Shown one piece after another: positions 1 to 5,522 of a stretch of DNA of 5,522 nucleotides. The DNA is from Chloroflexi bacterium TMED70 (GTDB lineage Bacteria > Chloroflexota > Dehalococcoidia > Lucifugimonadales > Lucifugimonadaceae). A program made the position numbers and the translations under genes. The notes under the pieces were generated by a model. It saw only the letters and a list, made by a program, of their open reading frames with translations. It was not told where the DNA came from and searched no databases. The stretch spans positions 1-5,522 of the forward strand of contig NHDX01000017.1 of NCBI GenBank assembly GCA_002171675.1, given 5' to 3'. The stretch's first letter is position 1, and each line of letters opens with the position of its first letter.

Positions 1-676
1 TAATATTTGGCTCAAAAAGCCCAAGCGTGGAGGGAAGTGTAAGCATCAATACAGCAGTGTCTTGATTAACTTTTGACTTTAAATCATCCAAGTCTATATC
101 ACCCTCTAAAGTTGTTTTAATAGTAACTGCCTCTAGCCCTGCCATAGATGCAGAGGCTGGATTAGTTCCATGAGCTGAATCAGGTATTAAGGCTATTTTT
201 TTATTATCATTTCCATTATATTTATGAAACTCTCTAGCTATTAGAAGGCCAGCATATTCACCTTGTGCACCTGCCAAAGGAGCTAGAGAAACCCCTGGAA
301 GCCCAGTGATTTCACCAAGTTCGTTCTGTAAGTCATACATGACTTCCAAACAACCTTGAATATTTTCATCCAATTGGTTTGGATGGGCATTCGCGAAACC
401 CTGAATAGATGATAATTGTTCATTAATTTTTGGATTATATTTCATTGTGCAAGATCCAAGAGGATAGAAGTTTGTATCTATAGAAAAATTCATCGAAGAT
501 AAGTTAGTAAAATATCTGATTAGGTCTAACTGTCCAACCTCGGGCAAATCAATATTATTCCTTAGAAATTTATCCTTTGGTAAAGATGATTTTTCGACTC
601 CTATTTCCGGTAAAGATATTGCTTTTCTTCCTTTTTTCGACTGATTCATCAGTAAAGGTAAATTTTTATTATTCAC
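1..676 (-). CDS. gcvPB: Glycine dehydrogenase (decarboxylating) subunit 2, beta half of the P-protein, C-terminus cut off
   Basis: This is the catalytic PLP-binding half of the two-subunit P-protein. I translated it from a GTG at 676: 225 residues are visible before the left edge, out of about 480-500 expected. Seen are a start region NKNLPLLMNQSKKGRKAISLPE (first blocks of the family), FYPLGSCTMKYNPK (70-83), LAPLAGAQGEYAGLL (131-145), PDSAHGTNPASASMAG (165-180) and LPSTLGLFEPN (214-224). The HKTF-type motif with the PLP lysine lies beyond the edge and cannot be checked. The GTG start is chosen over ATG at 649 because an AGGAGG sits exactly five bases upstream and because the extra residues NNKNLPLL resemble the usual family N-terminus before the GR..SLPE block. 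The GTG lies inside the last codons of gcvPA, an eight-base overlap that should couple equal synthesis of the two subunits. Confidence 0.94.
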   Translation of the reverse strand, partial: MNNKNLPLLMNQSKKGRKAISLPEIGVEKSSLPKDKFLRNNIDLPEVGQLDLIRYFTNLSSMNFSIDTNFYPLGSCTMKYNPKINEQLSSIQGFANAHPNQLDENIQGCLEVMYDLQNELGEITGLPGVSLAPLAGAQGEYAGLLIAREFHKYNGNDNKKIALIPDSAHGTNPASASMAGLEAVTIKTTLEGDIDLDDLKSKVNQDTAVLMLTLPSTLGLFEPNI

Positions 677-1979
677 TTAATCCTCCTAGCAAATTCAGAG
701 TTTCTTCAATATTAGAAGGAGAATTTAATTCAGTAACTGCAAGCATAATTAAATTTTTACCATCAGCTGAAATATCTATACCTCCCTCAATGCCATTTTC
801 TAAAAGAAAAGAATTTATTTTACTCACAGAAATATCTGTCTGAATAACAAATTCATTAAAAAAATCTTTAGATAGTAAATTAAATCCCTCAATTTGATCA
901 AGTTTCTTTGCCATATAGTGAGCTCTATGGAAGCAAGTTTCTGCAATATGCTTAATGCCATGTGGTCCCATTGTTGCCACATAAACAGCAACCATGAGTC
1001 CTATTAGTTGTGTGCTTGTACAAATGTTTGATGTTGCACTTTCTCTTCTAATATGTTGCTCTCTTGTTTGAAGAGTGAGGGCAAAAGAAATCTTTCCATT
1101 CTTATCTACAGTTTGACCTATAATTCTTCCTGGTAGTTGCCTTATATATTCATTTTTGCATGTTAGAAGACCGATGTATGGCCCTCCAAGTGATAAAGGA
1201 ACCCCAAGAGACTGTCCTTCTGCTGTAGCGATATCTACGTTTAAGCTGCCGGGTGGTTTTAGCAAACCTAAAGATGTCGGATAAGTATGCTGAATTAGTA
1301 ATCCATTTTTCTCATGAATTTGGTCAGAAAAGCTTTCTACATCTATAATTTCTCCATTTTTATCAGGAGACTGAACTAGTAGGCAAGCTAGGTCTTCTTC
1401 TTTTGAAATATTAATTTGATCTGCATGAATAATTTCAATATCTTGCCATTTTGAGTATGACTTTAGAACATCTAAAAGCTTTTCTGAAATACTCTCATGA
1501 ATAACTATTTTATTATTTCTTTTTATACGACAAGCCATTAATGCAGCTTCTGCAAGTGCAGTGGGGCCGTCATACATACCAGCATTGCATACGTCCATTT
1601 CAAATAATTGAGCAATCATAGTTTGAAACTCAAATCCTACTTGCAAAGTTCCTTGGGAAGCTTCAGGTTGATAAGGGGTATAAGCTGTTAGGAATTCACC
1701 TCTTTGGATCATCGCCTTTACAGTTGAAGGAATATAGTGATTATAGGAACCTCCTCCAAGAAAGCTTGATTTAATTTTTGATGCTACATTTTTATTTCCT
1801 AATTCAGTGAAATAGTCTACAAGTTCTGGCTCTGAAAGCTTATCCTGTAATTTTAATTCTGGGAATAGGAAATTTTTAGGAATATCAGTTAAGAGACCTT
1901 CAAAATTTTTGACACCAATCGCTTCAATCATTTCCTTACGATCGTTATCAGTTGATGGTATGTATGGAGAGCTAGTCAT
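669..1979 (-). CDS. gcvPA: Glycine dehydrogenase (decarboxylating) subunit 1, alpha half of a split P-protein
   Basis: With GcvPB this forms the pyridoxal-phosphate P-protein that decarboxylates glycine and loads the aminomethyl group onto lipoyl-GcvH. The 436 residues match the usual size of the separate alpha subunit (about 440-450). Recognisable are the start region PYIPSTDNDRKEMIEAIG (5-22), FLGGGSYNHYIPSTV (73-87), the block AYTPYQPEASQGTLQVGFEFQ (99-119), MYDGPTALAEA (135-145), the segment around SLGGPYIGLL (263-272), PGRIIGQT (283-290) and LTLQTREQHIRRESATSNIC (301-320). The PLP-binding lysine belongs to the beta subunit, so its absence here is expected. The ATG shares its A with the gcvH stop, and upstream there is only an A/T-rich stretch without a Shine-Dalgarno sequence, pointing to reinitiation after gcvH. 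The end overlaps the likely gcvPB start by eight bases. Confidence 0.97.
   Translation of the reverse strand: MTSSPYIPSTDNDRKEMIEAIGVKNFEGLLTDIPKNFLFPELKLQDKLSEPELVDYFTELGNKNVASKIKSSFLGGGSYNHYIPSTVKAMIQRGEFLTAYTPYQPEASQGTLQVGFEFQTMIAQLFEMDVCNAGMYDGPTALAEAALMACRIKRNNKIVIHESISEKLLDVLKSYSKWQDIEIIHADQINISKEEDLACLLVQSPDKNGEIIDVESFSDQIHEKNGLLIQHTYPTSLGLLKPPGSLNVDIATAEGQSLGVPLSLGGPYIGLLTCKNEYIRQLPGRIIGQTVDKNGKISFALTLQTREQHIRRESATSNICTSTQLIGLMVAVYVATMGPHGIKHIAETCFHRAHYMAKKLDQIEGFNLLSKDFFNEFVIQTDISVSKINSFLLENGIEGGIDISADGKNLIMLAVTELNSPSNIEETLNLLGGLSE
682..687 (-). promoter_or_regulatory. Shine-Dalgarno AGGAGG that fixes the gcvPB start
   Basis: On the minus strand a perfect AGGAGG lies in the last codons of gcvPA. 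Five bases (ATTAA) separate it from GTG at 676. The later ATG at 649 is 32 bases downstream, too far to use this site. This is the main evidence for the GTG start. Confidence 0.85.
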
Positions 1980-1981
1980 TA
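1977..1981 (-). promoter_or_regulatory. TAATG stop-start junction of gcvH and gcvPA, no Shine-Dalgarno
   Basis: The TAA stop of gcvH and the ATG of gcvPA share one A. The 18 bases upstream are A/T-rich and contain no GG, so initiation by termination-reinitiation is the likely mode. This is inference from layout. Confidence 0.65.
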
Positions 1982-2356
1982 AATTATTTTTTCATATTCT
2001 GTTGCATCTAAAAGATTTGAAAGTTCCTCAGAATCATTAACTTCCACTTTGATTATCCAGCCTTTATCATAGCAATCATCGTTTACAAACTCAGGATTAG
2101 ATTCTAGATTTGAGTTTGTTTCAACAACCTTGCCTGAAATAGGCACATAAAGATCAGATACAGCTTTTACAGATTCTATTTCTCCAAATTTATCAAATTG
2201 CTTGAGTTCTTTATCAATGCTATTTATGTCAACATAAACAATATCACCTAAAGATTCTGCAGCATGTTGAGTTATTCCAATTGTGGCTATGTTTCCTTCT
2301 ATATTTATCCATTCATGATCTTTAGAATATTTTAGTGATTTAGGAATTTCACTCAT
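1979..2356 (-). CDS. gcvH: Glycine cleavage system H-protein (lipoyl carrier)
   Basis: GcvH carries the aminomethyl intermediate on a lipoyl-lysine arm between the P-, T- and L-proteins. The product has 125 residues, the usual size. The N-terminal KYSKDHEW (9-16) and GITQHAAESLGDIVYV (27-42) are typical, the lipoylated lysine is K64 in GEIESVKAVSD, and the second half has PISGKVVE (72-79), GWIIKV (99-104) and a C-terminal LLDATEYEKI (115-124). The family signature is intact, so the protein should be functional. The ATG overlaps the gcvT stop as ATGA and sits five bases after a perfect AGGAGG. The TAA stop shares its last A with the ATG of gcvPA (TAATG). It would need lipoate attachment enzymes (LipA/LipB or LplA) encoded elsewhere. 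Confidence 0.97.
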   Translation of the reverse strand: MSEIPKSLKYSKDHEWINIEGNIATIGITQHAAESLGDIVYVDINSIDKELKQFDKFGEIESVKAVSDLYVPISGKVVETNSNLESNPEFVNDDCYDKGWIIKVEVNDSEELSNLLDATEYEKII

Positions 2357-3426
2357 TTTCTCCTCCTTCTGTACATTGGAAGTTTTCTTATCTCTGCCTC
2401 TAAAAATTTATCTCTTACCTTAATTCTAACCTTATTGTTAACAATATTGAAGTCTCGTTTTATTAATCCAATTGCAATGGAACTTTTTAAGGTTGGAGAA
2501 TGCGTACCAGATGTTATTTTTCCTATTACATTATTTTCAAAAAAAATCTCATTTTCTTCTCTTGGAATCCCTCTATCTAAGACTAAAAAGGCAGCTATTG
2601 AAAATTTCCCATTTTCTATATCGGAATCATTTATATATTTATAATTAATATAATTTTGGCTTTTTGTTTCAAGTAATCGTTTGAGACCTATATCAACAGG
2701 GTTTGAATATTCATTTATTTCGTGACCATAAAGATGAAGCCCTGCTTCTATTCTGAGAAGATCCCTTGCTCCTAGCCCACAAGGTGGAATTTCTAATTTT
2801 TTCATAATATCCCATATAATTTCTGAACAATTATTATTAAATATTATTTCCACTCCGTCCTCACCTGTATAACCTGTTCTTGCAACAAAAATCATATTAT
2901 TTTCAATAGATATATTTTTAAATTTATATCTTCCAACTTCTTTAAATGAACTTGATAATGTTTGAAGTTTTTCCAATACATTTGGACCCTGAATAGCCAA
3001 CATTCCTGTTTCAGAAGTAATGTTTTTGATTTGAGTATCTCCAGTTATTTGAGAATTTATCCATTCTAAGTCCTTTTTAGTATTTGAAGCATTGATAATA
3101 AGTAAAAAATGATCAGAATATTTATAAATTATTAGGTCATCAAGGATTTTTTGATTTTCATCTATCAAAAGAGTATATTTCGCAGAACCAATATCTAAAG
3201 ATTGAAGGTTTATTGGTAAAATCTTTTCTATAAATGACTCTCTGTCTTTTCCAAATACTTCTACTCTTCCCATATGAGAAACATCAAAAAAACCTGAGTT
3301 TTGCCTAACGAAAGTTGCTTCCTTGATTATGCCTGCAGGGTAATTAATTGGCATGTCCCAACCTGCAAAATCTACCATTTTTGCACTGTTATCTACATGA
3401 TTCTGATGAAAAATTGTTTTTAGCAT
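2353..3426 (-). CDS. gcvT: Glycine cleavage system T-protein (aminomethyltransferase)
   Basis: GcvT takes the aminomethyl group from the lipoyl arm of GcvH, releases ammonia and passes the one-carbon unit to tetrahydrofolate, giving 5,10-methylene-tetrahydrofolate. The 357-residue product is of usual length. It shows MVDFAGWDMPINY (17-29), FDVSHMGR (47-54), GSAKYTLL (80-87), the folate-site aspartate region ILDDLIIY (94-101), NASNTKKDL (112-120), ARTGYTGEDGVEI (182-194), CGLGARDLLRIEAGLHLYG (216-234), and a C-terminal barrel domain with GIPRE (286-290) and THSPTLKSSIAIGL (308-321), ending in a basic YRRRRK tail. The segment after PVDIGL (243-248) is diverged; the common K..FIG pattern is not seen there. 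The ATG directly follows the TAA of the methyltransferase gene with no bases between. A modest AAGAAGG lies about 10 bases upstream, so coupling to the upstream gene is likely. The TGA stop overlaps the gcvH start by four bases (ATGA). Confidence 0.96.
   Translation of the reverse strand: MLKTIFHQNHVDNSAKMVDFAGWDMPINYPAGIIKEATFVRQNSGFFDVSHMGRVEVFGKDRESFIEKILPINLQSLDIGSAKYTLLIDENQKILDDLIIYKYSDHFLLIINASNTKKDLEWINSQITGDTQIKNITSETGMLAIQGPNVLEKLQTLSSSFKEVGRYKFKNISIENNMIFVARTGYTGEDGVEIIFNNNCSEIIWDIMKKLEIPPCGLGARDLLRIEAGLHLYGHEINEYSNPVDIGLKRLLETKSQNYINYKYINDSDIENGKFSIAAFLVLDRGIPREENEIFFENNVIGKITSGTHSPTLKSSIAIGLIKRDFNIVNNKVRIKVRDKFLEAEIRKLPMYRRRRK
2362..2367 (-). promoter_or_regulatory. Shine-Dalgarno AGGAGG of gcvH
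   Basis: The minus strand reads AGGAGG, then AGAAA, then ATG at 2356. The site lies within the Arg-rich final codons of gcvT (the RRRRK tail), so the coding sequence and the ribosome site share the same bases. Spacing of five bases equals that of gcvPB. Confidence 0.85.
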
Positions 3427-4593
3427 TTATTTCCAACCTTCTTTTATAATATTATTTTTTTTATATACACCTGGCAATTCAAATCGTTGTGGATAATCTT
3501 CAATCAATGGTATGTTATCAAGTAAATTTTCATTGAGTTTTATTTCTGAAAATTTGAAGTTTGTATCAAAGTTCGAATGCACTGTAACAAAATAGCTACC
3601 CATTCCATTTGGTTTTATTAATTGATTAATAGCGTATCTGTTGTAATTTATTTCTTCAGGAGGCTTATCTAAAGAACTTAACTTTCCAAGAATTTCTCCT
3701 ATACCTAAATCAAATAAAAATTCTCTTTGGTTTCCTAAGTAACTTAATTCATAGTTTATATTTTTAAAATTATATAAAAGCTCATTTATATCTACTTGAA
3801 AAGTTATATCTGAAAAACCTGGCTTATAAAAATAATTTTCATAAAAGTTATGATCATTGATTACACTGATGTTGGAATTTTTTTTGCCGTTATAGAATAA
3901 ATCCTTCTCACTTAATCCATAGTCAATAGTTACTATATATCCTTTGTTCAGGTAAGCAATAAACGAATTAAAAATTGAACTTTGGCTACAATAAACTTCT
4001 CCTACGGCGTTATCAAAAAATTTATCTATTTTTTTTATTCTTTTAGATATACAACTGTCAGAAGGGCTATCTAAAATTTCTTCATATTTATTGTTTTTCC
4101 ATATTACATATTTTTCATATACTTTATTATTTTTTATTTCATATAGATGGTGAGGCAATGCATCAAAAAGTTCGTTAGAAATTATAATTCCGTTGGCTTT
4201 CTGAATTTTTTTTTCATCGTAAGTATATATTTTTTCAACAGAATTAGATGGTAACTTATCGATTGGTTCGTAGCTAAAATTTTTGCACCCCAAGGTATTT
4301 AGAGACTTTTTAATATCATAGGCTAGAGTACCATTTCCTGCGCCAAACTCTATTATTTTTATATCTTCTTTAGACTCAAAAGAACCAATCAAATTATAAA
4401 TCAAATTAGATAGCAGATATCCAAAGACAGGGTGAGTTAAAGGTGAAGTCGCATAGTCCTTAAAATATACGTTTTTATTTTTTCTAGAATAAGTATAGTA
4501 TCCTTCTTCTCCATAAAGGCAAAGATCTATAAAATCTTTCGAAGAAATTCTTCCTTTTTCTAGTATCTTTTCTTTAATAAAATTATCAGTTAT
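3427..4593 (-). CDS. midA: MidA/NDUFAF7-family class I SAM-dependent methyltransferase with no standard start codon
   Basis: The protein belongs to the family of mitochondrial NDUFAF7/MidA, which methylates an arginine of the 49-kDa (NuoD-like) subunit of complex I. The bacterial substrate is not known, so function is inferred from the family. Counting from the ATA at 4593, it has 388 residues, a normal family length. Visible in order are an N-terminal block GEEGYYTY (28-35) and ATSP (48-51) followed by HPVFGYLL (54-61), SAM motif I EFGAGNGTL (82-90), YEPID (108-112), NELFDALP (140-147), TIDYG (222-226) and PGFSDITFQVDI (258-269). The region between TIDYG and PGFSDI, usually rich in GTLR/Y..H residues, is diverged. 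In frame there is no ATG, GTG or TTG between the citrate synthase stop and a TTG at 4404, which would delete 63 conserved residues including the ATSP block. ATA at 4593, 10 bases after AAAAGGGA, gives a family-like beginning xTDNFIKEKI. No internal stop or frameshift is seen. The gene is very AT-rich and full of Asn, Lys, Ile and Tyr. Confidence 0.82.
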   Translation of the reverse strand: MTDNFIKEKILEKGRISSKDFIDLCLYGEEGYYTYSRKNKNVYFKDYATSPLTHPVFGYLLSNLIYNLIGSFESKEDIKIIEFGAGNGTLAYDIKKSLNTLGCKNFSYEPIDKLPSNSVEKIYTYDEKKIQKANGIIISNELFDALPHHLYEIKNNKVYEKYVIWKNNKYEEILDSPSDSCISKRIKKIDKFFDNAVGEVYCSQSSIFNSFIAYLNKGYIVTIDYGLSEKDLFYNGKKNSNISVINDHNFYENYFYKPGFSDITFQVDINELLYNFKNINYELSYLGNQREFLFDLGIGEILGKLSSLDKPPEEINYNRYAINQLIKPNGMGSYFVTVHSNFDTNFKFSEIKLNENLLDNIPLIEDYPQRFELPGVYKKNNIIKEGWK

Positions 4594-4611
4594 GACTAAC
4601 TAATCCCTTTT
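4591..4611 (-). other. Citrate synthase/midA junction with putative ribosome site and ATA start
   Basis: Reading the minus strand, AAAAGGGA (4611-4604) is followed by a tandem TTAGTTAG that contains the citrate synthase TAG stop (4602-4600), then TC and ATA at 4593-4591. The two genes are in the same reading frame, separated only by that TAG and two further codons. The ribosome site is ten bases from the ATA, slightly long but workable. Whether AUA is really used, or the base is an ATG changed by mutation or consensus error, cannot be told from one sequence. Confidence 0.5.
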
Positions 4612-5522
4612 ATCAATAGGTATGTACTCTTTAGATCTTTCACCTGTATATTGAAGTAATGGCCTTATTAGAATGTTATGCCGCATTTGTTCAAGTATTT
4701 GGATTGTCCATCCTGGAATCCTTCCTACAGCAAATATAGGAACGAAAAGGTCAGAAGGAATGCCTAGTAAATAGTATACTGCTCCAGCAAAGAAATCTAC
4801 ATTTGCATGTATCCCTCTTCTAGCATATGGTGTCATAGCTTCTTGAACAGCTAAAAGAATATCATACCACTCTGTTTCACCTTTTTCTTCACTAAGGTTT
4901 TTTACACCTTCTTTTAAGTGCTTAGCTCTTGGATCTGCAGCTTTGTAAACTCTGTGTCCAAATCCCATCACTCTTTCTCTATTTGCCAAAAGATTTTTTA
5001 CATGATTAGCTGCGTTATCAGCACTTCCAACATCTTTAGCTAGCTCCATTACACCCTCAGCAGCTCCTCCGTGAGAAGGTCCTGACAATGCAGCAATTCC
5101 TGCTGTTATCGCTCCGTAGAAATCAGCATTAGTTCCTGTGACAACTCTAGTTGTAAACGCGGAAGCATTGCATCCATGATCGGCATGAACAACAAAATCA
5201 ATATCCATTAGCCTGGCCGTATCTTTACTTGGCTCTTCTCCTTCGAGCATATAAAGAAAGTTAGCAGCATGAGATAATTCATTTGAAGATTCTATTGGAT
5301 CTAAGCCTTTTCTCATCCTATTATGAGCCATAACTATAATTGGAACCTGAGACGTTAATCTTATTCCTTTTCTTATAATTGCTTCTTCAGAGAAATCTTC
5401 TCTATCTTCATCAAAAGATGATAAAGATGATATGGCTGTTCTTAAAACATCCATTGGATGAGAATCTTTGACAATATCAATAATGTCGTAAGTAGTTTGA
5501 GGTAAATTTCTATAAGATTTTA
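4600..5522 (-). CDS. gltA: Citrate synthase, N-terminus cut off by the window edge
   Basis: This enzyme condenses acetyl-CoA with oxaloacetate to citrate, the entry step of the TCA cycle, in the cytoplasm. The open frame reaches the right edge without a start; 306 residues are visible up to a TAG stop. Numbering from the first whole visible codon (5520-5518), the fragment shows HPMDVLRT near 21-28, HADHGCNASAF near 112-122, GPSHGG with the first catalytic histidine near 150, GFGHRVYKAADPR with the second near 189, NVDFF with the catalytic aspartate near 242, and RHNILIRP near 280-287. It ends in YIPIDKRD. The Met at 5454 lies inside HPMDVLRT, so it is internal and not the start; roughly 65-75 residues are missing by comparison with the usual 370-380 residue short bacterial form. 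A 2-methylcitrate synthase cannot be fully excluded because the two share these motifs, but no propionate genes are nearby. The next gene begins within about 10 bases. Confidence 0.95.
   Translation of the reverse strand, partial: KSYRNLPQTTYDIIDIVKDSHPMDVLRTAISSLSSFDEDREDFSEEAIIRKGIRLTSQVPIIVMAHNRMRKGLDPIESSNELSHAANFLYMLEGEEPSKDTARLMDIDFVVHADHGCNASAFTTRVVTGTNADFYGAITAGIAALSGPSHGGAAEGVMELAKDVGSADNAANHVKNLLANRERVMGFGHRVYKAADPRAKHLKEGVKNLSEEKGETEWYDILLAVQEAMTPYARRGIHANVDFFAGAVYYLLGIPSDLFVPIFAVGRIPGWTIQILEQMRHNILIRPLLQYTGERSKEYIPIDKRD

Noticed and set aside
577..843. Plus-strand open frame of 88 codons
   Set aside because: It lies antisense across the end of gcvPA and start of gcvPB, which are well supported by family motifs; it has no recognisable domain and low-complexity composition.
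2435..2644. Plus-strand open frame of 69 codons
   Set aside because: It is antisense to the C-terminal part of gcvT and shows no motif or own ribosome site.
3427..3500. Glycine riboswitch upstream of gcvT
   Set aside because: The gcvT start directly follows the methyltransferase stop, leaving no leader; the upstream bases are coding and show no tandem aptamer-like structure.
4402..4404. TTG as start of the methyltransferase
   Set aside because: It has no ribosome site and would remove 63 residues that carry conserved N-terminal blocks of the family.
4594..4603. TTAGTTAG tandem repeat as a regulatory site or terminator
   Set aside because: It is only two four-base units in AT-rich DNA, with no inverted repeat or T-run hairpin; chance is sufficient.
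5452..5454. Met codon as possible citrate synthase start
   Set aside because: It is the Met of the conserved HPMDVLRT block, and the frame continues upstream with family-like sequence to the window edge.

Overview
The window is a tightly packed stretch of six genes, all on the minus strand, so transcription runs from high to low coordinates. In that order they are: the 3' part of a citrate synthase gene (gltA-type, running off the right edge), a MidA/NDUFAF7-family SAM-dependent methyltransferase gene, then gcvT, gcvH, gcvPA and the 5' part of gcvPB (running off the left edge). There is no gap of more than about 10 bases. The last four genes overlap or abut, so they almost certainly form one transcription unit, and the first two may share it. 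I see no RNA gene, mobile element, repeat array, CRISPR, terminator or convincing promoter.

GcvT, GcvH and the split P-protein (GcvPA + GcvPB) are the T, H and P parts of the glycine cleavage system. Together with a dihydrolipoamide dehydrogenase (L-protein, not in the window) they convert glycine, tetrahydrofolate and NAD+ into CO2, ammonia, methylene-tetrahydrofolate and NADH. Citrate synthase starts the TCA cycle. The mitochondrial homologue of the methyltransferase helps to assemble respiratory complex I, so a shared theme of NADH production and NADH oxidation is possible but is only an inference.

The DNA is strongly AT-rich, with codon third positions mostly A or T. TGA, TAA and TAG are all used as ordinary stops, so the genetic code looks standard. 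The two-subunit P-protein, the short Gram-positive/Thermus/Chloroflexus-like citrate synthase ending in YIPIDKR, the MidA protein and the small spacing suggest a streamlined, probably free-living and perhaps marine, uncultured bacterium. Chloroflexota (SAR202-like) is one guess, held with low confidence.

Two gene starts need care. The methyltransferase has a conserved N-terminus but no ATG, GTG or TTG codon in front of it; the best-placed first codon is ATA at 4593-4591. GcvPB most likely starts at a GTG at 676, inside the end of gcvPA, behind a perfect AGGAGG. The window is otherwise ordinary central metabolism, and I found no new defence, mobile or regulatory system.
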